Positions 43,301 through 53,541 of a stretch of DNA of 64,000 bases are shown here, piece after piece. The stretch's first letter is position 1, and each line of letters begins with the position of its first letter. Source of the DNA: Nemertoderma westbladi (lineage: Eukaryota > Xenacoelomorpha > Nemertodermatida > Nemertodermatidae); NCBI GenBank assembly GCA_032718475.1, contig JAUCBJ010008798.1, forward strand, positions 114,041 through 178,040, written 5' to 3'. Below the pieces are notes generated by a model, which was not told where the DNA came from, did no database searches, and saw only the letters and a program-made list of their open reading frames with translations. The translations under genes were made by a program, and so were the position numbers.

Positions 43301-45180
43301 CTACATATATGCTACAATTATTTTTTTTTCATAAATTCTTCCCACTTATAAGAATAAGAAACCAAACAATTGACATATACAGTACATGTTGTTGCACATA
43401 TGTACTACAACTACTACTAGGATCGGCATGCTACATTGCAGCTGCATTTTTAAGAATGCTGTGCCGGCTTATCGACAAAATTGCACCGCCACAACTCCCT
43501 ATCACCCATGACATTTGCTAGATCATCCGCATCTTCAAGTCCAGTGTCCTTTAAGATGCGTCTCAAGAAAGTCATGGGCTGTCCACCATGCTTATTCACT
43601 CCATGAGGCTGCCAAAGTACAAGATTATGCACTGGCTGGTCCTCACGGCGAAAGCAATGTCCTGCAAAGAGGAGGCGATTTTGTTCTAGTGTCAAGCTTG
43701 GGGGAACCAATGAGACACCTCCAATGTTATATAGTGTCTGGTTGGAGATGTGTGCATTGTACTTGACACAATGAACCCGGCGTAGCATTCTTGTGAATGT
43801 GCCATGCAGAGATTTGGTGTCCTCAGCAGTTAGAGCCCAGCATGGACTCCCATAGAGGAGTACTGGAACTACTGCTGCTCTAAATAATCGGACCTTATGT
43901 TTCCGATTAATTCTCGGTGACTTCCAAATCTTGGAAAGCCTATTCAAGGCTGCCCATGCCTTTCCCTTACGTATTCGAAGGTCCTCACCTGACTTCCGGA
44001 TCCATGACCCCAGGTAACAGAAGTCGTCCACATCCTCAAGCATACCATCTTTTGAGCTTATGCTCATCCGATCAGAGACTTGCTGAGGACTTTCAAAGTT
44101 AACTGTCAAAATTTTGGTCCTTCTGGAGTTAATAAAAAGACCAACACTAGAAGCAGCATGTTCTAATGAGCTGGGGAGCCGTTGGGCTCCCTCTAGTGAT
44201 TCTGAGAGTACTCCTAAGTCATCAGCAAAGTCTAGATCAGTTAGGTACTTGGCAGGATTTCCTCGACTTCTGGAGCCAGTAGGTGGAGTTATCATCACCC
44301 CATCATCATTATGATGATCTAAGGACATGCGTAGAACATAGTCAACAACAATTATGAACAAGAATGGTGCAAGTGTGTCTCCCTGGAGGACACCCCATAA
44401 CACTTCAAATGGTTCTGTGTCACCGTCAACAGTAGACACAAATGTTGTTGAACCATCGTATACTGATCTGATTGCTGCAATAATTTCATCAGGAATCCCA
44501 TATAATGAAAGTATGCTGAACATACGTGAGCGAGAGACTGAATCAAAGGCCTTGAAGAAGTCAACAAAGATAACAGCCAGATCCTGTCTTTCTTTTTTGA
44601 TAACTCTTCAATTATACTTCTAAGTGCCAAAATGGGCTCCATTTTACTCCATTTATGGCTCCACCTTTACGGAACCCATTCTGATTTCCACGGAGCAGTC
44701 TCTCAATGGGATCCCTGATGCGATTTAATATAATTCTATTGTATAGCTTTGCAGCAATCGAGATCAATGAGATTCCCCGAAAAGAACCATAGAGTGTTAG
44801 GTTGCCCTTCTTGGGAACTGGCACCAACTTATTTGTTTTCATTTCTTGTGGGACTCTTGTTGTTCGGTACATGTCTACTATGATGGGATAGATGAGCTTT
44901 AAACACGCAGGTATTTTAAAGACCTCAGGGGGAACACCATCTACTCCACTGGCACGATTGGTCTTAATGCTCTTTGCAGCAGCCTTCACTTCTGCAAAGG
45001 AGATATCACCAATGGGAATATCTGGGAGTACAGACTCAGACACTTTTACTTCTATAAAGTTATCAGGCAATACCCTGTCAATATTGAGAAGCTTTTCAAA
45101 GTGGGCCTACCAACCATTGAGGCGATCGGCTGGTGATTCAGCCTTAACCTTGGTGGTTGGTTGGCTTTTTCGACCAGCAA
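43301..45180 (-). pseudogene. Non-LTR retrotransposon (LINE 1 of this window), RT and C-terminal part
   Basis: The minus strand encodes the reverse-transcriptase half of a LINE ORF2. Reading 5' to 3' it has a broken N-terminal frame (KVKAESPADRLNGW, a stop, then AHFEKLLN, about 45100-45160), then 44612-45070 with TNRASGVDGVPPEVF, RGISLISIAAKLYNRIILNR and NQNGFRKG. A frame change near 44620 leads into 43450-44615 with DLAVIFVDFFKAFDSVSR, GVLQGDTLAPFLF, the DFADDLGVLSE catalytic box and a C-terminal WKSPRINRKHKV...SPCWALTAEDTKSL part. The endonuclease domain is missing, so the copy is 5'-truncated and frameshifted. A smaller relative lies at 4826-5376. Clade not determined. 43301-43449 would be the 3' UTR; its end was not defined. 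Confidence 0.88.
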
Positions 45181-45215
45181 CGCTTTAGCGACCGCTAGTA
45201 CTACAACGCTGCCGT

Positions 45216-46530
45216 GCAATGTAAAAAGACCGCAAGTTGCATTTTTCCAAAATTCACTTTTTCACTTTTTCTGGGTCTAAAAAATGCGCTCTATCTAATG
45301 GTATAATCGAGAACACCGTGTCTACTCTAGTTATCGAGATATGCAATGTAGAAAGGCCGTAAGTCACAACATATGTATATGTTGCAATGGTAAAAGACAA
45401 TAAGTGCAATACAAAAGAGCGCAACAACTTAAATTTATGCGAAAAACCGTAAGTCACAAGACTTGCTGTGTTTTGTCATTGCATAGATAATAAGAAAACG
45501 TACATACGGTTTTATTGAAATATGTCTTTTAACTTGCGGTTTTTTACTATTAGCAGAAAAGGCGCAAAATTCAAAATTTGAATTTCACCAAGTAGTGACT
45601 TGCGGTGTTTTATCATAATATAGCTCTATGGCTACGGAACAACCTGCCGACTATTGAATAGACCTCTTGAATAGAGTTACGCCCTCGCGTCAAAATATCA
45701 GATAATTGTTGTTTCTCTATTTCACCTAGAGCAGAATTTAATGGGATTTCAAATCTGAAGATGACTTGGCGAGATCTGTTGTATGCATTATCATAAATTA
45801 CCTGAAGAAGCCCTGATGATGGAAAGCTTGTAATAACTGTTATTAATTCCATTAGTCATCTGAGGTCAACCCGCCCTACCATAACTAAGAATCCCTTCGT
45901 AAGTGCTTTAAGCGAGATCAAAATAATGTTATAATGTCATAATGTTAAGTCCATCCAGAGGCTGATCAATACATAGTCAAAGAGACTAGATTCTATCGAA
46001 CATAAAAATGACATTGGATTTGAAATCACGGACCTCGAAAACCACCATAATGAAAATTATAGCTCTGTGGTGTACTTCCTTCATACCACACGCACACATT
46101 ATTGACCAACCAGACCCATACGGGCAGTTTTGTGTGGGAATGTTTAAACTTTCAAGGCAATTTTCACGAAATGAAAGTTTTTCACGCAGAAAACACTACT
46201 CCTCTTTAACCGTTATTTGTAATTTTCGCTTCATATGACAGGTAATTTAATAAACTTCGACAAATTTCGGGTAGTTTTTTTGATTTCATAATAATTCCCC
46301 GTTCCCAAGTTTTTTTATTTAAGCAACCACTTTCGAGTTATTTACAAATTTAAAACCGCAGTAGCTAAAGTCCCCCCCCCCCCCCCCCCACAATTTGTGC
46401 ATTAAATTTATACAATGCAAAAACACCGCAAATGACAGACTTGCGGTGTTTTGTCATTGTGACATTTGTTTTTGCATTGTATCGAATGTATTTACAAATA
46501 GGTTGTACAATGCAAAAACACCGTAAGTAT
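45216..46530. repeat. Dispersed and inverted GCAATG...ACCGCAAGT motif cluster
   Basis: At least seven copies of a motif like GCAATGTAAAAAGACCGCAA followed by GT(T/C)RCA, or its complement ACTTGCGGTGTTTTGTCATT, occur near 45216, 45343, 45441, 45530, 45595, 46412, 46440 and 46507 in both orientations. At 46412-46483 two opposed copies form a nested hairpin (outer ATACAATGCAAAAAC with its complement, inner AAAACACCGCAA with its complement). A C-run lies at about 46372-46389. It may be the ends of a foldback-like element; boundaries are unclear. Frames at 45254-45457, 45613-45852 and 46008-46238 have no recognised domain. Confidence 0.6.
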
Positions 46531-47639
46531 AAAAAATAATCCTGAAGTCAAAATATTAATGGAAAGCGAAAAATAATCACGTAGAAAAATTTCCCACCCC
46601 CAATTGCGTGGGATTATAAAAAATTAGTAATTTACGGAGATTTTAAACCAACAATCTGAAGGCAAACGTGTTTTACTAGAAATGACTTTTTGTGACTTCT
46701 TTTTACATTGCAATCAATAGAGCTCGTATAATTTCGATTTACGCAATGTATGACATGAAAATTACATTATAGTTATAGCATTACAATTTTTCAATCTTAC
46801 AATGTAACGTTTATTTAGCTAAAATTTGTAATGTTTGTGATAGTAAAGTAATGGTATATTAGATATAGATTTTAAATGACAAAAAAGAACAGTAGCATAG
46901 CTAGTGTTGTTCTATTTTACCGTTGTGGTGCGAAGATATAAAGAGAAGAGTTCATGCCATCATAATATTCGTTATTTATAATTTCGGGTTAAATTGAGTT
47001 CTGTTTTTTCCCATTTATGTCTATTGTAAATATTTATAAAGCTAATAAATAATTTTTGTAATGTCTAGTACTTTATTATGTGTACAGATAGCAACGTGTG
47101 GGCACACCATTATACAAAATGAATTAATAAACTTTCATACTATTTTACTGATAGAAGAGAGAGGATAATGACAGGACAAGATTATTCATTGATGACGATG
47201 AGGTCGATGTTATTTCGTGTGTGTTAATTTATTAATATTAATATTCAAATATAAGTATATGTGTTAATTCTGTTTGTTTATTAAATATGTCTTGTACTAT
47301 CTTGCTAAAGATTTCTTAGATTTATTATTTTTTAAGTCAAACTGTAGTGAATTCGATATTTTTGTGCCGCTATATTTTAGTGAGTTTTGTGTTGATAGTA
47401 ACCGAGTTCGAGGTATAAAGAAATTTAAGGACGCTACTGATCTAGTATTACATTTATGTATTTTTGATGTCTATCGAAATAAAGATGTGATAAAAGGTTG
47501 TTTTTATTGTTATTTATTTCCCACATTAATTTTGTTACTTCAAGTTTGTAAATGTTTTCTAACGTTAGTATGTTTAGTTGTTTATATATTGGATTTGAAT
47601 GTGACTAATAATGGCTAAAAGTGATGGATGGCTCTTACA
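46531..47639. other. AT-rich, possible LINE 3' region
   Basis: No supported gene. It lies just beyond the recognisable 3' part of the minus-strand LINE, so some of it may be that element's 3' coding end and UTR. The + strand frame at 47274-47618 has no domain. Confidence 0.35.
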
Positions 47640-48949
47640 ATTTTGTTTATTTTGACTCGAATTGGTTGTATATTTTTGTTGTGAGTATTGCCCCATAGTA
47701 TTTATTATACCGTATTGTATGTATGGGTGAATAAGTGAAAAATAAAGTAATTTTAGTATATTCTGTGGTAAGATATAACGTAGTTTAAAAAATATACCGC
47801 ATGATTTTGATATTTTTTTGTGTATGTATGCGCAATGGTATTTCCAAGATAGTTTGTTGTCAATCCAGATACCCAGAAATTTTGTTTCGTTTTTAATTTT
47901 GATTATTTTAATGGGTTGAACTAAGTTTTGAGTTACATTTGAATTTGAGAATAGTAAATATTCAGTTTTCTTTAGATTGAGTGATAACTTGTTGTCTAGT
48001 AGCCATTCACTGAGTTTTTGGAGTTCAATATTAACTGTTGATATTAAAGAGTTTGTATTAGAATGTGTGTGCAGTAGGTTAGTGTCGTCAGCAAAAAGCG
48101 TAGTGATTAGGGATGTGCAGTTTGCTAAGTCATTTATATAAAGTAAAAAGAGTGTACTGCTTAGTATACAGTAGCGCCTTGTGGAGTACCACAGAGGGGG
48201 CTTAGAGGGTCGGATTGTATATTATTTAGAACGACTGTGTGTGATCTGTCAGTAAGAAAGCTCTTGAGTAGATCGTGTGGGAGGCCTCTTATTCCGTAAC
48301 TGTTGAGTTTTTTAATAATATCCCGTGGTCTAAAGTGTCAACTGCCTTCTTCAAGTCAATAGAAATGATACAACCAGTATTCTGTGAGTCTAGTGCTTCT
48401 TGTAGGCGTTCTGTTATTGTTAGTATGGCATCTGTCGTAGTTAATTTTTTTCTAAATCCGTATTGAGAGTCGCATAATATAGAGTATTTGTTTAGGTAGC
48501 TCAGTAATTGTGTATTAATTATCCGTTCGTATAATTTACTAAATAGTGGTAGAATAGATATGGGACGGTAATTATTTTTCTCAGTAGGATCTCCAGTTTT
48601 GTAAATGGGTGTAATTTTCGCACGTTTTAATATTTTGGGGAAGAAGCCATGTTGTATTGATAAATTAATTAAATATGTTAAATGGGGGGCTAGATCGTAA
48701 GCGGCTATTTGAATTAATTTAATTGGAAATTTGTCATTGGTGGCACAGTTATTGTCTAAGTCTAATAATATATTATATATTACTTCCGTTTCAGTAGTTT
48801 CAGATAAGTAAAATGAATTTGCTTTGCGGTGCGTTATAAAACGAGTTGGATTTCTATTACTTTTTAGAATATTTTCAGATAATTTTGAACCTACGGTGGC
48901 AAAGTGTTCGTTAAATATATTAGCAATTTCGTTAGAATTAGTTACTTCT
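47640..48949 (-). pseudogene. LINE 2, RT portion (3' segment; split by a Penelope-like insertion)
   Basis: Minus-strand translation gives SNEIANIFNEHFATVGSKL, KRAKITPIYKTGDPTEKNNY, RPISILPLFSKLYERIINT, QYGFRKKLTTTDAILTITE and IISIDLKKAVDTLDH, a CR1/jockey-like RT. In another frame come the LFADDTNL catalytic box (about 48085-48110), KLSLNLKKTEYLLFSNS, FLGIWIDNKLSW and ILKLLYFSLIHPYIQYG near 47700. Frameshifts near 48300 and 48170 break it. The 48289-49041 frame continues into foreign sequence beyond 48949, so its N-terminal 30 residues are chimeric. The element resumes at 50374-51145. Confidence 0.88.
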
Positions 48950-49011
48950 CGAAAACAGAGGTTATTGAAGTCCCAGTGGGGTAACGTAATCGTAGTAAAA
49001 TTATAATAATT

Positions 49012-50013
49012 AGCTTTCATGAAAAACGCTGGCTCAACCAATGCCCTACTTCAATCAAACCTTTATTTTACCGACGTTACGTAGATGACTCTTTTATTTT
49101 ATTCCGTGATCGGCAACACGCTTATGACTTTATGAAATACCTAAATAAACAGCACAGAAATATAGAGTTTACAGCTGAATTCGAATCTAATGGCTCCCTA
49201 CAATTCTTAGATGTTCTCATTACAAAAAACACAGATAATAAATATATTACATCTGTTTACCGTAAACCAACTTTTACAGGCCTGTATACACCATTTGATA
49301 GCTTTATTCCAGATCAATTCAAAATTGCTCTAATTTCAACACTTGTTTATCGAATCCTTATGATTTGTTCTACTTGGTGCCAATTTCATAAGGAAATTAA
49401 TATCCTCCATGGTCTATTGTCCCTCAATGGTTACCCTAAGCACTTACTGTCCATGGCTACTGATAGGATAACAGTTAAATGTATGACAGGTTCTAAACCG
49501 ACTTTCCCCACTGTTCCTAAACGTCCGGTCTATCTTGTACTACCGTTCATTGGTTCATACTCAATCCTGCTTAAAAAACGACTACAGTTACTTAGCAAAG
49601 CGTTTCCCCAATGTAATTTTAAGATTATTTTTCGCCCTACACGTAGGTTAGGAGTTCACTTTCCATTTAAGGATAGACTTCCCCTGTGTCTCAGACCTCT
49701 TGCTTTATATAAATTTACGTGCAGTAGCTGCAATGCTACATACATCGGTAAAACCGAGCGTCACTACAAAGCAAGGATCAGCGAACACTTGGGAGTTTCC
49801 CCTCGAACAGGAAAAACTTCAGCCTCTCCCAAACACTCCACTGTACGAGAACACGCCCTAGACGAGGATCACACCTTCAATTACAATGACTTCTCAATAA
49901 TAGGTAGAGCTGATACTAATTACGACCTATTAATTAAAGAAAGCCTAGTTATCTCCCGCCACAGACCTACTCTAAATATTCAGGGAACCTCATTCCCTTT
50001 ACTATTGTTCTAA
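49012..50013 (+). CDS. Penelope-like RT C-terminus plus GIY-YIG endonuclease (5'-truncated)
   Basis: The open frame begins without a start codon, just inside the insertion (reading FHEKRWLNQCP), and includes the RT catalytic box YRRYVDDSFILFR near 49069-49107. Then come the thumb-region motifs GSLQFLDVLITK and SVYRKPTFTGLY, and finally the GIY-YIG nuclease: YKFTCSSCNATYIGKTERHY followed by RISEHL, with a C-terminal EHALDEDH. RT plus C-terminal GIY-YIG is diagnostic of canonical Penelope-like elements. The first Met is at 49132, but the family frame starts upstream of it. Internal frame is intact to the stop at 50011-50013; the N-terminal two-thirds is absent, so it is not autonomous. Confidence 0.9.
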   Translation, partial: SFHEKRWLNQCPTSIKPLFYRRYVDDSFILFRDRQHAYDFMKYLNKQHRNIEFTAEFESNGSLQFLDVLITKNTDNKYITSVYRKPTFTGLYTPFDSFIPDQFKIALISTLVYRILMICSTWCQFHKEINILHGLLSLNGYPKHLLSMATDRITVKCMTGSKPTFPTVPKRPVYLVLPFIGSYSILLKKRLQLLSKAFPQCNFKIIFRPTRRLGVHFPFKDRLPLCLRPLALYKFTCSSCNATYIGKTERHYKARISEHLGVSPRTGKTSASPKHSTVREHALDEDHTFNYNDFSIIGRADTNYDLLIKESLVISRHRPTLNIQGTSFPLLLF

Positions 50014-50266
50014 AAACTACACACACTACATAGACCGTATCTACAGTACTATACAGTATGTATTAATTAATATTGGTGTTGTACTCATTATCAATTTAGT
50101 TGTCTGATTTCATGATTTTACCGTGCACTATTTTACTTAATTCAGTATTACGTATGCAAGTAGTTAGGCTCCTATATCTTCTCGTATTGTAATGTTTTCA
50201 CATATTTTGCAGTAATATTAATAATTTAGAATGTAATTTAAACTTTATGTATCTTACTGTAGTATT

Positions 50267-50302
50267 GGCTGATGATGGTTTAATGTAATAAATCGAAACG
50301 TT
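50267..50302 (+). ncRNA. Hammerhead-ribozyme-like motif at the Penelope 3' end
   Basis: The conserved core halves CTGATGA (50269-50275) and GAAAC (50295-50299) are separated by TGGTTTAATGTAATAAATC. In it, GGTTTA can pair with TAAATC as stem II, with one extra T before the stem. Penelope-like elements are known to carry hammerhead motifs near their ends. Stems I and III and the cleavage site were not resolved, so activity is uncertain. Confidence 0.5.
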
Positions 50303-50373
50303 CCGCTTAATTAATTATGGCATTCTTTTCATTCGCGCTAATTATTATAATTTTACTACGATTAGTTACTTCT

Positions 50374-51145
50374 TGTGGACCTGTTGATGTAGTGATTATT
50401 AATTTTTTGGGTGCATTTAGATTTTTTCGCTTATTTATTGCTTGATTAATGGTTTCCCAGGTTGTTTTCATGTTATATTTATTTATTATTATTTATACTT
50501 TTCAAATTTTGATGCATAATATTGTTTTTCAGCTAATCTAACGATTTTTGTCAATTACGGTATGTTTTATATTGTTGTTGATTTAGTAGTGTATGATTCT
50601 TAGATTGAGTGGCGTAAAGTTTATTCTTTTCTAATGTAGATTTTACAAGTGCCGGTGTCATCCAGGGTTTCCGTGGAATCTCATTCTTTATTAAATTTTT
50701 TTTGGTAGGTGTTTATTTGTAATAAGTTCTAGATCATTGTAGAAATGTTCAAATTTCACCTCTAGTGGGACTGAGTGGTCTTTGTATGTCCAGTTCAGAT
50801 TTTTTTGTAAGTCAGAAAGAAATCTGTGTTGGTTAAATTTAGAGTAGTCATAAATATAAGTTGTCTGTGGGGGTGTAAAGTAGCACGAATAGTTCTGTAT
50901 TGTAATGAATGTTGCTAAGTGATCGGTTGTTCCTAATTGGCCATTGAAAACTCCAGATGAAATTAATTTGTTGGAAATGTTTGTTGATACGTGGTCAATT
51001 ATACTGTAGTTCTAGAATGTGGCGCAATTCGTGTTGGTTTATCGATTAATTGTTCAAGGCCGTTGGATTCAAGTGTTTGTATGTAATTATTGGATGGGTT
51101 TGATGGCTTCAACAAATCTATATTATAGTCCCCTGTTAGCACGGC
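50374..51145 (-). pseudogene. LINE 2, endonuclease-RT linker portion (5' segment)
   Basis: Minus-strand translation near 51145-50990 reads NYNIDLLKPSNPSNNYIQTL, ESNGLEQLIDKPTRI and LIDHVSTN, typical of the end of a LINE apurinic-type endonuclease domain (the H of DHVSTN is the catalytic-type His). Downstream are GQLGTTDHLATFITI, RKPWMTPALVKST and LIITTSTGPQEVTN, the linker that continues at 48949. The 5' part of the endonuclease and any ORF1 are missing. Several stops and frameshifts interrupt the frame. Confidence 0.82.
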
Positions 51146-51228
51146 AGAACGGTATGAAGCGAAACAATTACAATACCACCTACTGTAGTCTAGTATACAG
51201 TGCTACTGCTACATTATAATCTATGTTT

Positions 51229-51423
51229 TAGGCTGCGTTCAAACTACCGAGTCAAAGTCAAAAGATAAAATGTAAAACACATCACATGAAATATAATTAT
51301 TTCTAGAATGCCCTTATTTATGTATTATATTATATGTATTATTATTACTATTGCTAGCTATATTTATTTTCTTTTGACTTTGTCTTTTGCCTTTGACTTT
51401 GATTCGGTATAGATATTGCAACC
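51229..51423. mobile_element. Hairpin element (MITE)
   Basis: Left GGCTGCGTTCAAACTACCGA (51231 on) continues as GTCAAAGTCAAAAG. The right end carries CTTTTGACTTTG, CTTTTGCCTTTGACTTTG, then ATTCGGTATAGATATTGCAA. The arms pair over ACCGAGTCAAAGTCAAAAG (51248-51266). About 195 bp, AT-rich interior, no coding. Target duplication not defined. Confidence 0.65.
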
Positions 51424-53541
51424 ACTTAATCTATTTATAGAAAAATTTAAAATGCTATAATATTAGGACTTTTTTTCAAAATAAAAAAAATTACACGGTT
51501 GTTATAGCTTCGAATGGCATTCATATTAAAAATAATAATAAAATATTATATTAAATAGATGCCAAAATGTAATTGTAGCACATGTGCTAAGACTGTATGT
51601 GAATACGATTATCAGAATCAGGTAAAATGGTAGAACTCCATCAATATTTTCTAATTTTGATTAGGGGAGAGTAAGGAGAGTTGAACCAAAATTTCCAAAA
51701 TATTGATTTATTCTGTTCCATATCGTAGCTTCAGGCTGAAATTATTGCACAAATAATTAAAACAATCTACCTATTCCGCATCTATTGGAATACATATTAA
51801 GGTGATAAAATCATGTAATATATGAGAAATAAGCCTTTTCCCGAGCCGAGTTTTCTGGTTCACGCCTCCGACCCCATATAGGATGATAACTGTAGCTATA
51901 TAGGATCAGATACGTTTTAGCTTTACACTTGCTCTGCTCTTAAAAATGGTATTGAGACATGAGTTTTGGGATTTTTACAAACCATCACCTCCACCTTGCA
52001 AAGGACTAACAGACGGAAAGCACATAATTAGTTTCGTAGGGGCTTTGACGAAATGTTGTTCAAAGTTCATAACAACAGACCTCCGTTGTCCGAGAGTTTA
52101 TATTTTGAGACGGCATCCTCATGGCCCATGTCAAGTAGGCCTACCGGTATACCAGACTTTCTGCGGTTATGATGTATTTCACATTGCAGTTAGAGGCCTA
52201 ACCCATGTGAAGTATATTCAGGTTTTCACTAATCCATGTTACAGAAGCGCTGAATATAACAAAAACAAGAAGGAATTAATATCCGTAGGCCTACAGAGGT
52301 TATACGATAAACATGAACGCATTTAAACACGAAATAAAGGATAAATTTACAACAAAAAAACACAAATTCTTCATATATAAAATGAAAGTAGTCTTTACGG
52401 AGGCGATCCTAATTTTAATGATAATTATCCGTATAATAATTTATCTCATTACCTCTAATAATATTAATTACTTTTACTTCGCGATACGGATACAATTAGA
52501 TAACAATATAAGTATTTGTTTTCTTTTTAAATTCGCCTGCTATTCCTTACAACAACGGTGTTGTTCTAAGCCTTATAATGCAATGGGTATACAGTAATTA
52601 GTTGGGGCCTGGATGCAGCCCAGCATTGACTACTGTATAACATTAACGGTCCAACATTATACAGTAGATTTCAGTGATTGGCAGAAAACAATACGTGGCC
52701 TACCTATCCATTGTTTATTTTATACCATATTTTTGTTCTAATTTTGTTTATTTAATTAGGAGGGCGGGTTTTACTACTGTAGGTTTACACCACTACTAAG
52801 AAGCGATGTAGGCCTACTACAGTAGAGTACAGTTAGGACAATTAATAATACCAGTAGGCCCAATAGTTATAACTTGCTATTATCTTAACCTGATATCATT
52901 CTTCATTATTCAGTCTATCGATGTAAAATATATAATATAACAAACAGGTTTTAATTTCTCAAATACAGTACAGTAGGTCATTATAACGATATTTTTGATT
53001 AATTGCTTTAACTTCAAACTAATTATTTTATATTTTGAATAATTTTGAATAATATAGTTCTGGGAATTTTGTTGGGGGAATTTGTGATTTACAGTACAAT
53101 ATATACAGATTTACATCACACATCAGTGTAAAATATTAATGGTTCATAAATAATTCTATATAAATGTAACCATGACCTACTAAAGATAGTATTTAAAGCT
53201 ATAGTAGATATCTTTAACTAGACCTTAGGTCATGATGTAACCAAGAAGAGATCTTAACCTACGTGTAATGATTTATCACAGAGTTATTGTGATTTTATTC
53301 AAAATAATAAATTTAAAGAAATAATTAAATACTTCCGCAAATTAATACGCGCTTATCTACCAAAGTTAAACTTAAGCAAAAAAAGTATGAGTTTATGAAT
53401 TGTATGGCCTATTAGAGTCACGTCCACCTGATCACAGCCTAGGAGAGCCAATGACGGCATAGGAGAGCCAATTATTCTAAAGGTCTATTACAATAAACTG
53501 AGATGTTACAGAGTGATACATGGGATACAGGTACCAGTATA
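51424..53541. other. Intergenic, no gene recognised
   Basis: A 126-codon frame at 51946-52326 and a 94-codon frame at 52313-52597 have no recognisable domains. The former contains the window-wide TAGGCCTA and ACCGGTAT words, so it is probably not coding. AGGAGAGCCAAT is repeated just before the satellite (about 53442 and 53462). Confidence 0.4.

Larger units (their letters stand above)
48950..50360 (+). mobile_element. Penelope-like retroelement inserted in LINE 2
   Basis: The insertion is bounded by perfect 13-bp direct repeats ATTAGTTACTTCT at 48937-48949 and 50361-50373, and the LINE reading matches on either side of them. Near both ends is a perfect 28-bp inverted repeat (48987-49014 and 50337-50364, containing CGTAGTAAAATTATAATAAT). 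It carries the C-terminal coding part of a Penelope protein and a hammerhead-like motif near its 3' end. Compared with full elements (about 800 residues) it is heavily 5'-truncated. Confidence 0.88.

Noticed and set aside
47274-47618. 114-codon + strand frame next to LINE 2
   Set aside because: No domain; AT-rich strand opposite the probable LINE 3' region.
51946-52326. 126-codon + strand frame
   Set aside because: No recognisable domain or exon signals, and it includes common intergenic words such as TAGGCCTACCGGTAT.
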